Of a DNA stretch of 64,000 nucleotides, positions 1 through 6,326 are shown one piece after another (positions within the stretch are counted from its first letter, which is position 1; each line of letters opens with the position of its first letter). The translations under genes were made by a program, and so were the position numbers. The stretch covers positions 1 to 64,000 of the IMG/VR virus record IMGVR_UViG_3300028800_000071. One strand, written 5' to 3'. This DNA is from a virus. The notes beneath the pieces were generated by a model. That model was not told the DNA's origin and did no database searches. It worked only from the letters and a program-made list of their open reading frames with translations.

Positions 1-26
1 GCGTAGGCAGCGGACGCTGCCTACGC
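1..26. repeat. 12-bp inverted repeat at the window edge
   Basis: Bases 1-12 (GCGTAGGCAGCG) are the exact reverse complement of bases 15-26, with only GA between them. The inverted copy puts a TAG at 4-6 in the frame of the Ala-rich repeat gene that follows. A two-base loop is too tight for a natural hairpin, so an assembly foldback or chimeric read end is at least as likely as a biological palindrome. Confidence 0.6.
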
Positions 27-213
27 TGCCTACGCTGCCTACGCTGCCTCCGCTGCCTACGCTGCCTACGCTGCCGACTCTGCCTCCGCTGCCGACGCTG
101 CCGACGCTGCCTCCGCTGCCTCCGCTGCCTACGCTGCGAAAGTGCGCGAGCAATACGGCGATCTGCTGCGGCAGAAAGCCCTCGAAGCATTGGATGCCGT
201 TTTAGCGATATGA
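7..213 (+). CDS. C-terminal part of an Ala-rich repeat protein (5' end missing)
   Basis: Reading from base 7 to the TGA at 211-213 gives about a dozen copies of a three-residue unit, Ala-Ala followed by Tyr, Ser or Asp. A charged helical tail follows (AKVREQYGDLLRQKALEAL and a few more residues). At the DNA level this is a 9-bp tandem repeat, GCTGCCTAC with single-base variants. Such tracts occur in many phage proteins of unknown function. There is no start codon in the window, and the in-frame TAG at 4-6 lies inside the edge inverted repeat, so the true gene should continue upstream. Function unknown. Confidence 0.55.
   Translation, partial: AADAAYAAYAAYAASAAYAAYAADSASAADAADAASAASAAYAAKVREQYGDLLRQKALEALDAVLAI
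13..137. repeat. 9-bp tandem repeat array
   Basis: About 13 imperfect copies of GCTGCCTAC, variants GCTGCCTCC and GCTGCCGAC, all in one reading frame. The period is a multiple of three, so copy-number change would lengthen or shorten the protein without a frameshift. Confidence 0.8.
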
Positions 214-259
214 GGGCTTACATCACCCTTGCCTTTGTGGAGATAGCCTAGATGGGTGG

Positions 260-421
260 TTACGCTCTGGACGCAACAACGCGGGCCTTTGCGGCCTCGT
301 TGCAAGGCTTGCAGGTTGCCAATCCGCTTCGTGGCTTGCGCTTACCGCAGACGCAACAGAGCCCGCGCTTTATGGCACGGGCCCTGAAGGCGGCGACCTT
401 CTCGGTGCTAGAGAGGGGCAT
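260..421 (-). CDS. Small zinc-binding protein, 53 aa
   Basis: Short minus-strand gene starting at ATG 421-419, directly after the stop of the preceding minus-strand gene. It contains two Cys pairs (CVCGK and CKPC) about 11 residues apart, the spacing of a treble-clef or zinc-ribbon knuckle, inside a very basic protein. Phages often carry such small basic Cys4 proteins; some are remnants of HNH nucleases, but no H-N-H residues are present here. A nucleic-acid-binding role is inference. Confidence 0.6.
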   Translation of the reverse strand: MPLSSTEKVAAFRARAIKRGLCCVCGKRKPRSGLATCKPCNEAAKARVVASRA

Positions 422-658
422 TTATAGGCAGACCTCCTCCCAGGGCTCCAATCCACCCGCCGCGATGGTTTCACGGATCTCGGCGCGTTCCGCCATGAGC
501 TTCTGGACGAGTGGTTCCGGGGCTCCCGTTTCGCGGAGAACCGCCAAGTGATGCGCGTCGGTCTGGTTATGCTCGAAGCGGGCCTTCGTGGTGTTGGGGT
601 AGGTTTCAGGCTTTCCCGAGCAGTTACAGGTGAGGGTTGCTGGCTGTGAGTTCTTCAT
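422..658 (-). CDS. Hypothetical protein, 78 aa
   Basis: The ATG at 658-656 is preceded by a good Shine-Dalgarno (GGAGAC directly upstream on the minus strand), which argues for this strand over the overlapping plus-strand frame. The N-terminus has CNCSGKP and a His-rich stretch; the C-terminus is acidic (GLEPWEEV). It lies head to head with the methyltransferase gene, with about 30 bp between the two starts, so divergent promoters are expected there. Function unknown. Confidence 0.6.
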   Translation of the reverse strand: MKNSQPATLTCNCSGKPETYPNTTKARFEHNQTDAHHLAVLRETGAPEPLVQKLMAERAEIRETIAAGGLEPWEEVCL

Positions 659-687
659 GTCTCCATGTTACTGTAACCAGGGGCAGA

Positions 688-1755
688 ATGTCAAGCCCTG
701 TGATCCGCGTCGTGAGTTTATTTTGCGGCCTGGGCGGCTGGGATATGGGGCTATACGCCGCCGCGGATGCGCTAGGCATCGAGGTAGAGGTCGTGGCCGC
801 TTACGACTCTTGGCCGAAAGCGGTTGAGGTTTACAACGCCAACCTCCCGCATCCCGTGGCCGAGGTGCGCGACCTCAAGCAGGTGCAGCGCGAGGACTTG
901 CCGCCGCACGACCTGGTGATCGGCGGACCGCCTTGCCAACCGTTCTCGATGGCGGGGAAGCGCAAGGGCCACGATGACGAGCGCAACTGCCTGCCCGACT
1001 TCCTGCGGCTGGTGGGCGACTCTCCCTACGTCATGGAGAACGTGGTGTCGCGGCTGATTAACGCGCCCTGGAGCGAGAAGTTATGTGCGGCAGACTTTGG
1101 GGATGTCACCTCGCGCAAGCGTTGGTTCTACTCAAACTACTTGCTGCATATTCTGCCGACGCCCGGGCCTCGCCGCATCCGCGATATACGCGACCACGCC
1201 GAAGATGAGCGCGTGCTCGTAAAGCGCGGAGTCTGTAAGGCTGGAAAGCACGGACACTACGACTCCTACGACTCCCTCGACTCCCTATCCGCACACTCAT
1301 GGCACGGGCACGACATACGGGGCAGCGGGAAGCTGTTACCGATTGGGCACAAAGCGATTTGTGGCGAAGCCGGTGTGCTTGGTAGTCTAACACGCACGCA
1401 TCATCACGGGTCGAAGAACGATGGCTACGGGCAACCCACCAAGGACGTTTATTTACGGCTCGGGCTACGCGGCAACTCGGCCTCGGCCTCGGCCTCGGCC
1501 TTCGAGGATGATGAAACGCTCGGCTCGGTTTTGGCAAACTCTTTTCACGGAAACGAAGCATCAAAACTGGTCGGATGCCGCAACCCATCGCTCCTGGAGA
1601 TGGCGCGAGCGCACAGCATCCCTGATACGTTCGATTGGTGCGGCGCAACTAAGAGCGATCGCGGAAAGATGATCGCAAATTCCGTGCCCTGCGGTATGGC
1701 CGCCGGCGTATCTTCTGCGATTCTCCGCGCTCTCACCGGAAAGGTAGCCGCATGA
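688..1755 (+). CDS. DNA (cytosine-5) methyltransferase
   Basis: Transfers methyl groups from S-adenosylmethionine to carbon 5 of cytosine in DNA. Family motifs appear in order: motif I FCGLGGWD (residues 12-19), catalytic motif IV GGPPCQPFS with Cys83, motif VI ENV (117-119), motif VIII SRKRW (142-146), and a motif X variant IANSVPCGMA near the C-terminus. The roughly 180 residues between VIII and X are the target-recognition region; they include a Ser-Ala run made by four TCGGCC repeats (1477-1500). I chose ATG 688 over 637 because AGGGGC lies just upstream and motif I then sits 10 residues from the start. No partner restriction enzyme is next to it, so protection of phage DNA from host restriction is the likely role. 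Confidence 0.92.
   Translation: MSSPVIRVVSLFCGLGGWDMGLYAAADALGIEVEVVAAYDSWPKAVEVYNANLPHPVAEVRDLKQVQREDLPPHDLVIGGPPCQPFSMAGKRKGHDDERNCLPDFLRLVGDSPYVMENVVSRLINAPWSEKLCAADFGDVTSRKRWFYSNYLLHILPTPGPRRIRDIRDHAEDERVLVKRGVCKAGKHGHYDSYDSLDSLSAHSWHGHDIRGSGKLLPIGHKAICGEAGVLGSLTRTHHHGSKNDGYGQPTKDVYLRLGLRGNSASASASAFEDDETLGSVLANSFHGNEASKLVGCRNPSLLEMARAHSIPDTFDWCGATKSDRGKMIANSVPCGMAAGVSSAILRALTGKVAA
1477..1500 (+). repeat. Hexanucleotide microsatellite TCGGCC x4 inside the methyltransferase
   Basis: Four perfect in-frame TCGGCC units encode (Ser-Ala)4 at residues 264-271, within the region expected to hold the target-recognition domain. Gain or loss of a unit would keep the frame but change a linker length. 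Confidence 0.8.
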
Positions 1756-1802
1756 ACCTCGCCACCCTCTTTGCCGTCCTCATACTTGCGGGATGCCGAT
1801 GA
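1752..1802 (+). CDS. 16-residue lipobox peptide
   Basis: ATG 1752 overlaps the methyltransferase stop as ATGA, and the peptide stop overlaps ATG 1799 of the next gene in the same way. The peptide MNLATLFAVLILAGCR is a lipoprotein signal sequence (hydrophobic core, LAGC lipobox) ending one residue after the Cys. GGAAAGG lies about 8 nt upstream. It may be an actual mini-lipoprotein, or a leader whose translation couples the two methyltransferases. Confidence 0.45.
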   Translation: MNLATLFAVLILAGCR

Positions 1803-2335
1803 ACTACCGATGCGTTGTGATTGACCCGCCTTGGCCCGAGCGTGGAGCTGGGAAGGTGAAGCGTGGCGCTGACCGCCATTACGCGCTGCTCTCGGTCCAG
1901 CAAATCGTTGAACTGCTGGAAGAAGAGATCGAACCGAAACTTGCGCCGGACTGCCACTTATGGCTTTGGACGACGAACAATTATCTCGAAGCGGGGCTTC
2001 TCGTCATCAAAAAACTAGGCTTTCGGTACGTCACGAATCTTGCTTGGGTAAAAGACCGAATCGGGCTAGGTCAATACTTGCGCGGCCAGCACGAACTCTG
2101 CCTGTTCGCTGTTCGCGGCGAGGCGATGATGCCCGAGCACCGCACGACGCCGAGCGTTCTCTTTTGCCCCAAGGGGCCTCATTCGATGAAGCCTCAACTC
2201 GCGTTCGACTCGATTACGAACGTAAGCCCCGCTCCAAGGCTTGAGGTTTTCTGCCGAACGAAACGGCCCGGCTGGGATGCGTGGGGCAACGAGGTTGAGG
2301 ATACGCTGCTAACGATCGGAGAGTCCGCACGATGA
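1799..2335 (+). CDS. MT-A70-family adenine methyltransferase
   Basis: Predicted S-adenosylmethionine-dependent N6-adenine methyltransferase. The DPPW catalytic signature is at residues 9-12, followed by a compact Rossmann-type methyltransferase of 178 residues with LWLWTTNNY and the closing EVFCRTKRPGWDAWGNE typical of phage and plasmid MT-A70 proteins. I prefer ATG 1799, which overlaps the upstream peptide stop, over ATG 1793, which adds two residues. DNA is the expected substrate for phage members; RNA is not excluded by sequence. It follows the C5 methyltransferase in one operon. Confidence 0.9.
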   Translation: MNYRCVVIDPPWPERGAGKVKRGADRHYALLSVQQIVELLEEEIEPKLAPDCHLWLWTTNNYLEAGLLVIKKLGFRYVTNLAWVKDRIGLGQYLRGQHELCLFAVRGEAMMPEHRTTPSVLFCPKGPHSMKPQLAFDSITNVSPAPRLEVFCRTKRPGWDAWGNEVEDTLLTIGESAR

Positions 2336-2451
2336 CACGCCTACTCTTGGTGCTGCTCCTCACCGCCTGCCAGCCCTTTCTGCAGATTCCACCGCAATGC
2401 GGTGTGGACGTATCGCCCAGCAACTGCGCGAGCGAGAGGGGTGCGCGATGA
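2332..2451 (+). CDS. Small lipoprotein, 39 aa
   Basis: ATG 2332 overlaps the stop of the MT-A70 gene. The product begins MTRLLLVLLLTAC, a short lipoprotein signal with the lipobox LLTAC, then a Pro/Gln/Cys-containing tail. The size resembles outer-membrane spanins (Rz1-like), but there is no inner-membrane partner nearby, so that role is speculation. Its stop overlaps the next ATG as ATGA. Confidence 0.5.
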   Translation: MTRLLLVLLLTACQPFLQIPPQCGVDVSPSNCASERGAR

Positions 2452-2600
2452 GTGAGGTTTGCAAAAACTGCCACGGCGCAGGTTTCACCTGGGAGGCCGA
2501 CTGTTACGACGACGGGTCGCTCTCTCGTTCCCTCTCAGCCGAACCATGCACCGAGTGCGCCCCACCCTCCACCTCAAGCGAAAGTGAAAGCGATGAGTAA
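2448..2600 (+). CDS. Small zinc-knuckle protein (CxxCxGxG), 50 aa
   Basis: Starts at ATG 2448 after GAGAGGGG. It holds CKNCHGAGF near the N-terminus and CTEC further on, resembling half of a DnaJ-type zinc domain, and ends in a Ser/Glu tail. It overlaps both neighbours. Its start region (GAGGGGTGCGCGATGAGTGAG) is nearly repeated at 4345, so the two genes share a recombining 5' end. Confidence 0.6.
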   Translation: MSEVCKNCHGAGFTWEADCYDDGSLSRSLSAEPCTECAPPSTSSESESDE

Positions 2601-2892
2601 AGCAGACACACCGTTGACGGAACGAGTGATTGACGCGATAGAAAGCCTGGAGTGCGCTTCGGTGCGTCTACGAGAAGGCGTAGAAGGGAAGGGGCAATAC
2701 CTCGGCAGCGCAGACGCGTGCGACCGCGCCGTATCCGTTCTTCGCGCCCTCCAATCAACGCTCGATAGACTCTCTGAGCCTGGGGAGGGGTGTCGTGGGT
2801 GCGGCGGCATCATCGGACCGTATTGCGTAGAGTGTGGTGAAGCCGCCGCACAGCAACAAGCGGGTAGTCCCAAGAAGAAAAGTGAGGAATGA
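2593..2892 (+). CDS. Hypothetical protein, 99 aa, shared-ends family
   Basis: ATG 2593 overlaps the previous gene by 8 bp. The protein starts MSKADTP and ends AAQQQAGSP(K)KKSEE. The same start and end occur in the 155-aa protein at 4527-4994, while the middle differs apart from a shared LQSTLDxLSEP stretch. Near the end are two Cys pairs (CRGCG, CVECG). Function unknown; the mosaic relationship to the later gene is the informative part. Confidence 0.65.
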   Translation: MSKADTPLTERVIDAIESLECASVRLREGVEGKGQYLGSADACDRAVSVLRALQSTLDRLSEPGEGCRGCGGIIGPYCVECGEAAAQQQAGSPKKKSEE

Positions 2893-2895
2893 AAC

Positions 2896-3114
2896 GTGAG
2901 TGACTCGCGCAAGAAAACGCCGATTCACGGCATCTGCACCTACAAGCCTGGCGAAATGAAGTGGTGGCGTAATCGTGTTGCGCGTGTGCTGCGCCGTTTG
3001 GCAAAGCTCGACCCCGAGAATGCCCCGACATCAAAGAACGTCGTGGAGCGATGGAGCGCGCCAGACGACGGTAAGATTTACGACCCTGGTTGGGCGAAAG
3101 GGCTTCGCAAATGA
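2896..3114 (+). CDS. Hypothetical basic protein, 72 aa
   Basis: GTG start at 2896 with GAGGA about 7 nt upstream. Basic and Trp-containing (KWWRNRVARVLRRLAKL), with no recognised domain. Its stop overlaps the next ATG as ATGA. The spacer before the GTG (GAGGAATGAAACGTGA) is repeated almost exactly before the GTG at 4999. Confidence 0.6.
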   Translation: MSDSRKKTPIHGICTYKPGEMKWWRNRVARVLRRLAKLDPENAPTSKNVVERWSAPDDGKIYDPGWAKGLRK

Positions 3115-3326
3115 GCAGAACCAACGCCCCCTACACCTCCGAGGACCTTGCTGCGCTCCCGAAGATTGCGGAGCGGTTGCGTGAGTTGCCCCCCGTTTTC
3201 GCGACTTCCCATGTCCCGATTCTGAACTGCTTTAAGACGCGACGTTGCCGGGACTGTAAAGAACGGCTTATCGCCGCCGACGCGCTTCTCAAGGCACACG
3301 CTGAGATAGTGAGGTTGCAGGGGTGA
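3111..3326 (+). CDS. Small Cys-pair protein, 71 aa, YTSEDL family
   Basis: Begins MSRTNAPYTSEDLAALPKI and ends LLKAHAEIVRLQG. It is clearly paralogous to the gene at 5354-5659, which has the same N-terminal 20 residues and the same LLKAHAEIVRLQG followed by an extension. The start region is also shared with 5130-5357. A CRDCKER pair suggests a small zinc site. Function unknown. Confidence 0.65.
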   Translation: MSRTNAPYTSEDLAALPKIAERLRELPPVFATSHVPILNCFKTRRCRDCKERLIAADALLKAHAEIVRLQG

Positions 3327-3409
3327 AGATTATTGGAACGCCGTGCCCCTATTGCGGAGGCACTCGCGGATGCGACCGAACTTGCAACGACTGCGGGCGA
3401 ACGTCGTGA
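3323..3409 (+). CDS. 28-residue zinc-ribbon peptide
   Basis: GTG 3323 overlaps the preceding stop (GTGA). The peptide has CPYCGG and CNDCG pairs, a minimal Cys4 zinc ribbon with CDRTC between them. It is followed by a 29-bp gap and the next gene. No function is known; its coding nature rests on the two regular Cys pairs and the coupled start. Confidence 0.5.
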   Translation: MKIIGTPCPYCGGTRGCDRTCNDCGRTS

Positions 3410-3438
3410 CTAATCAAAGCCGCTTTGGAGGGCAAATA

Positions 3439-4047
3439 ATGGCTGCTGATTTAGTGGAGCAGTTCAGCGATGAAGAGATTGACGGCGACCTTCGCGTCCT
3501 GGCAAACACCTCTGCCTGCGTTGACCTCGGGGACGCGCGACCGTATCTAAAGCGTGTCCTCGCCACGATAGACGACCGCGACCGCGAGATTGCAGAGTTG
3601 CGGCATCAGCTAGACAAAACCGCCATCCTCGGCTTGCGTCTGTGTGACGAACGGGATGCGGCCATTCGCCGCGCCGAACGCTTTAAGCGAAGGTCCCACG
3701 ACGCAAACGCCACCATTGCAGAGTTGCGGCAGCGTGAGAGGGCGGTGCTCCTGAAAATGCAAACGATTCTCGCGTTTTGCGATGCGGCGGACGGAGCAGC
3801 CCCCGAAGATTGCTGGATGACCGTAGACGAAATCAGAATCAAGGCCCGCGAGGCGCTTAACCTTTTGAGCGACGCCATACTCGATAAGGCCCCAACAGAA
3901 GCGAAGGCCGAACCCAGTGGGTACCATTCGTGCGACGGTGCTTGCTGCGAGAAAGTACCAGGCAAATACTGCGCCGACGACGACTGCAACTGCGGAGCGG
4001 CTGGCAACCATGCAGCAGAAACGAAGGCCATGGAGGGAGAGCGATGA
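3439..4047 (+). CDS. Hypothetical coiled-coil protein with Cys-rich tail, 202 aa
   Basis: ATG 3439 follows GGAGGGCAAATA, a sequence reused before several genes here. The N-terminus MAADLVEQ and the repeated IAELRxQ / IAELRQRER heptads form a coiled coil, followed by a Cys-rich tail (CDGACCEKV, CADDDCNC). The 179-aa protein at 6326-6865 shares the start, the coiled-coil phrases and the DxILDxAPT ending, so the two are paralogues with different middles. Function unknown. Confidence 0.65.
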   Translation: MAADLVEQFSDEEIDGDLRVLANTSACVDLGDARPYLKRVLATIDDRDREIAELRHQLDKTAILGLRLCDERDAAIRRAERFKRRSHDANATIAELRQRERAVLLKMQTILAFCDAADGAAPEDCWMTVDEIRIKAREALNLLSDAILDKAPTEAKAEPSGYHSCDGACCEKVPGKYCADDDCNCGAAGNHAAETKAMEGER

Positions 4048-4109
4048 GTGAGATTTGCCCGCAACCGTGTATCGACATCCCCTGCGCGAACGTGAGGGCC
4101 GCGAAATGA
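4044..4109 (+). CDS. 21-residue Cys-containing peptide
   Basis: ATG 4044 overlaps the previous stop and the peptide stop overlaps ATG 4106, so it sits exactly in the coupled chain. It has CPQPC and an isolated Cys. Upstream GGAGGGAGA is a good ribosome site. It may act mainly as a coupling leader. Confidence 0.4.
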   Translation: MSEICPQPCIDIPCANVRAAK

Positions 4110-4348
4110 GTGTGAAGCCGCCGCCGCAAGATGAAGATGGGTTGGCCGCAGAACGCCATCGAACGAATAGGGCGCGTTTACCGGAGCGCCTTCGGTGCGG
4201 GATGGTCCTTCCCACCGCACAGCTAGAGCAACTGCTCAACGAAGGCGCTGACGAGATCGAACGCCTGCGCGATGCGTATTTAGAGTTGCGTCACGATACC
4301 GCTCCCTCAACCACCAGCAACTGCGCGAGCGTGAGGGGTGCGCGATGA
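4106..4348 (+). CDS. Hypothetical protein, 80 aa
   Basis: ATG 4106 with GAGGG upstream. The middle is helical (LEQLLNEGADEIERLRDAY), like many phage proteins of unknown function with an L-x-E-x-A-x-E-I-E-x-LR pattern. Its 3' end overlaps the next ATG, and the junction duplicates that at 2448. Confidence 0.6.
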   Translation: MSVKPPPQDEDGLAAERHRTNRARLPERLRCGMVLPTAQLEQLLNEGADEIERLRDAYLELRHDTAPSTTSNCASVRGAR

Positions 4349-4530
4349 GTGAGCCACGATGCGATGAGTGCGACTCACCAAACAACGTAATGACCGCGAT
4401 CTCCGACAATATTTGGATTTGCGTGGAGTGTGGCGACCGTATAGAAAGGGAGATCGAACGAATGCGGGACGGCTACCAATCTCCACCCTCCACCATAGAG
4501 AAGCCGTCTAGCGGAGGTAAAGCAGAGTGA
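4345..4530 (+). CDS. Zinc-ribbon protein, 61 aa
   Basis: Starts MSEPRCDECDSP and has a second pair CVECGD, making a Cys4 zinc ribbon with 20-odd residues between pairs, then an acidic/Arg helix. ATG 4345 overlaps the previous stop, and the next gene starts at an overlapping GTG. Possibly nucleic-acid binding; unproven. Confidence 0.6.
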   Translation: MSEPRCDECDSPNNVMTAISDNIWICVECGDRIEREIERMRDGYQSPPSTIEKPSSGGKAE

Positions 4531-4994
4531 GCAAAGCAGACACACCGCAGCCGTTGTCGCCGGAAGAAGTCGAAGCGATACACCGCTGGCCGACCCGCGT
4601 GACCGTAAGCGGCGAAGGGCGCGTGCCAGATGCCCGCTCGATAACGATGGACGAACTTTGGTGGGTGCGCATCCTCGCCACCATCGACAACCTCCAATCA
4701 ACGCTCGATGGACTCTCTGAGCCTCGGACAAGCGATATGATGGTTCGTGTACGCGGCGACAAGACCGGCGTCCGCATCGAGGAGTACGACTCAGACGGCG
4801 TTATTCAAGACTTCGTGTTTACTCCTATAGAGGGTGAGCGATTCGCGAAAGAGATGTCTAAGGCGGCGCACGTTGCCGCGCACGCCAAACAAGCGTTGAC
4901 TGACGCCGAAGCCTCGGGCGCGCATTACTACGCGCCAGCCCTAGCCGCCGCACAGCAACAAGCGGGTAGTCCCAACAAGAAAAGTGAGGAATAG
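4527..4994 (+). CDS. Hypothetical protein, 155 aa, shared-ends family
   Basis: GTG 4527 overlaps the previous stop as GTGA. The N-terminus (MSKADTP), an internal LQSTLDGLSEP and the C-terminus (AAQQQAGSPNKKSEE) match the 99-aa protein at 2593-2892. The intervening segment (MMVRVRGDKTG onward) is unique. This looks like cassette replacement between two shared ends. Function unknown. Confidence 0.65.
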   Translation: MSKADTPQPLSPEEVEAIHRWPTRVTVSGEGRVPDARSITMDELWWVRILATIDNLQSTLDGLSEPRTSDMMVRVRGDKTGVRIEEYDSDGVIQDFVFTPIEGERFAKEMSKAAHVAAHAKQALTDAEASGAHYYAPALAAAQQQAGSPNKKSEE

Positions 4995-4998
4995 AAAC

Positions 4999-5133
4999 GT
5001 GATTAGGTTTTTCGCCCGCGTGTTTTGCGGGATTTTCGGGCACCGTTACGGCCTCGCGCCGGGGTATCCATCCGCAACAGACGACCGCATTTACGAGTGC
5101 AAGACTTGGGGTTGTCGGGATTGGCACGGATGA
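4999..5133 (+). CDS. Small Cys/Trp protein, 44 aa
   Basis: GTG 4999 with GAGGA upstream. The product starts MIRFFARVFCGIFGHRYG and ends in a Cys pair with Trp (YECKTWGCRDWHG). Phages often carry short proteins of the type hydrophobic N-terminus, GH(R/K)(Y/W), then CxxxxxC. Function unknown. Its stop overlaps the next start as ATGA. Confidence 0.6.
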   Translation: MIRFFARVFCGIFGHRYGLAPGYPSATDDRIYECKTWGCRDWHG

Positions 5134-5357
5134 GCAACACCAACGCCCCCTACACCTCCAAGGCCCATTTTCATATCGTAGCGGGACCCGAGTCCCAGTT
5201 CGTTTCGTCGCCCATCGCGACGTTGCGTAAAGCAAGGAATCGTTTAGTGGCGGTAAAAAGCCCGAAACATATCGTTGAGTGTAGCGCCGCCACAAGGGCC
5301 GATTTCTGCGAAAGCGTTTTTGACGGTTCTATTCTTCGAGCGAAGGTGGTTACATGA
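5130..5357 (+). CDS. Hypothetical protein, 75 aa, YTSEDL-family 5' end
   Basis: Begins MSNTNAPYTSKAHFHIV. The first 10 residues match the gene at 3111, then it diverges completely into a basic, unrelated sequence. It looks like a recombinant of a conserved 5' cassette with a new body. The stop overlaps ATG 5354. Confidence 0.5.
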   Translation: MSNTNAPYTSKAHFHIVAGPESQFVSSPIATLRKARNRLVAVKSPKHIVECSAATRADFCESVFDGSILRAKVVT

Positions 5358-5659
5358 GCTACACCTCCGAGGACCTTACTGCGCTCCCGAAGATTGCGGA
5401 GCGGTTGCGAAACAATATGCCGCACAATCATATTGGCGACCCCGCTGGACTGGGCGACCCGATTCTCTACTGCACAAGTTGTTGCGAAAGGCGCGAAGCC
5501 GCATCCGCGCTACTCAAGGCACACGCTGAGATAGTGAGGTTGCAGGGGCGGCTAACGAGCGTTACCGCGTTCGCTGATAGATGGGACGCAGACGGCGTGA
5601 TAGGCACAGCCGAGTGGTGTGAACTGCGCCAAACCGCAAGCCGCTTGGAGGGCAAATAA
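5354..5659 (+). CDS. Small Cys-pair protein, 101 aa, YTSEDL family
   Basis: Starts MSYTSEDLTALPKIAERLR, has CTSCCERRE, then LLKAHAEIVRLQG as in 3111-3326, and an extra 35 residues ending SRLEGK. The longer paralogue may be the ancestral form. It ends in GGAGGGCAAATAATG, which supplies the ribosome site and start of the next gene. Confidence 0.65.
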   Translation: MSYTSEDLTALPKIAERLRNNMPHNHIGDPAGLGDPILYCTSCCERREAASALLKAHAEIVRLQGRLTSVTAFADRWDADGVIGTAEWCELRQTASRLEGK

Positions 5660-5844
5660 TGCATGAAATGACGCTTCGTTATATTGCGGGATTCTCGCTA
5701 TTGGTAGCGGTTCTGTTGGCGCTATTTTGCCCCGTAATAGCCCAGGCACTATGGATTTTGAAGAAACGTTTGGACGCTCATAGCCTACAAAAAAGCGCAA
5801 GGTATTCTCCACCCAAAGACGACCCGCGCTTGGAGGGCAAATAA
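5659..5844 (+). CDS. Single-pass membrane protein, 61 aa
   Basis: ATG 5659 overlaps the previous TAA (TAATG). One long hydrophobic segment (residues about 9-32) is followed by a basic cytoplasmic-type tail that ends RLEGK, the same ending as its upstream neighbour because the 3' cassette is duplicated. Function unknown. Confidence 0.6.
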   Translation: MHEMTLRYIAGFSLLVAVLLALFCPVIAQALWILKKRLDAHSLQKSARYSPPKDDPRLEGK

Positions 5845-5984
5845 TGGCTGCTGATGAGTTTTGTAATCCGAAGAAGTTTTTATGGTGGACGTACTCGGCC
5901 CACGACTGGCAAGATTTTCAAGGCATGAACTGGGATTTGCCCGGCTATTCCCGCTGTAGACTATGCGGAAAGGAGAGCCGATAA
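5844..5984 (+). CDS. Small Trp-rich protein, 46 aa
   Basis: ATG 5844 in the repeated GGAGGGCAAATAATGGCTGCTGAT context. It starts MAADEF, is rich in Trp and Phe (FLWWTYSAHDW), and ends in CRLCGKESR, a Cys pair. The only partner Cys is near the N-terminus, so a full zinc site is uncertain. The stop TAA directly abuts the next ATG. Confidence 0.55.
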   Translation: MAADEFCNPKKFLWWTYSAHDWQDFQGMNWDLPGYSRCRLCGKESR

Positions 5985-6326
5985 ATGGCTGCTGATTACG
6001 CCTACGCCTGGAAGAATGGCCCGCGATGGGCCTTTGAGTTTCTACGCTACCGCAAAGGGCGCGGCATTAGTTACGGTATGGCGGTGTTGGGATTCTTGCG
6101 AACACTTTGGCTGACGCTCGTCTGCGGTCATATCTGCGAAGCCTGTCAAGAGTGTGGGCGAGCGTACCTGCTTTGGTGGGCACCGGACGACCTTTACGCC
6201 ACGGTTACGGGACTAGAGAAGCGCGGCGGCTCTTATTCTCCTGGACTCTTTTGCCTCGACTGTTTCGACCGCAAGGCTAGGCGCAAAGGGATTCACCTTC
6301 GCTGGAAACCGGAGGCTTGCAAATAA
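5985..6326 (+). CDS. Zinc-finger protein, 113 aa
   Basis: Starts MAADYAYAW. The central CEACQECGR and the later CLDCFDRKAR make a treble-clef-like Cys4 set. The MAAD start is shared with 3439 and 5844. It sits immediately after the previous stop and shares one base with the next start (TAATG). Probably binds zinc; function unknown. Confidence 0.6.
   Translation: MAADYAYAWKNGPRWAFEFLRYRKGRGISYGMAVLGFLRTLWLTLVCGHICEACQECGRAYLLWWAPDDLYATVTGLEKRGGSYSPGLFCLDCFDRKARRKGIHLRWKPEACK

Noticed and set aside
13-137. Short regular repeats that might suggest a CRISPR array
   Set aside because: Contiguous 9-bp units with no spacers, in frame within a coding sequence.
252-551. 99-residue plus-strand open frame
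   Set aside because: It opposes two well-formed minus-strand genes (260-421, 422-658) with a proper ribosome site and Cys pairs; its own protein has no motif and no upstream ribosome site.
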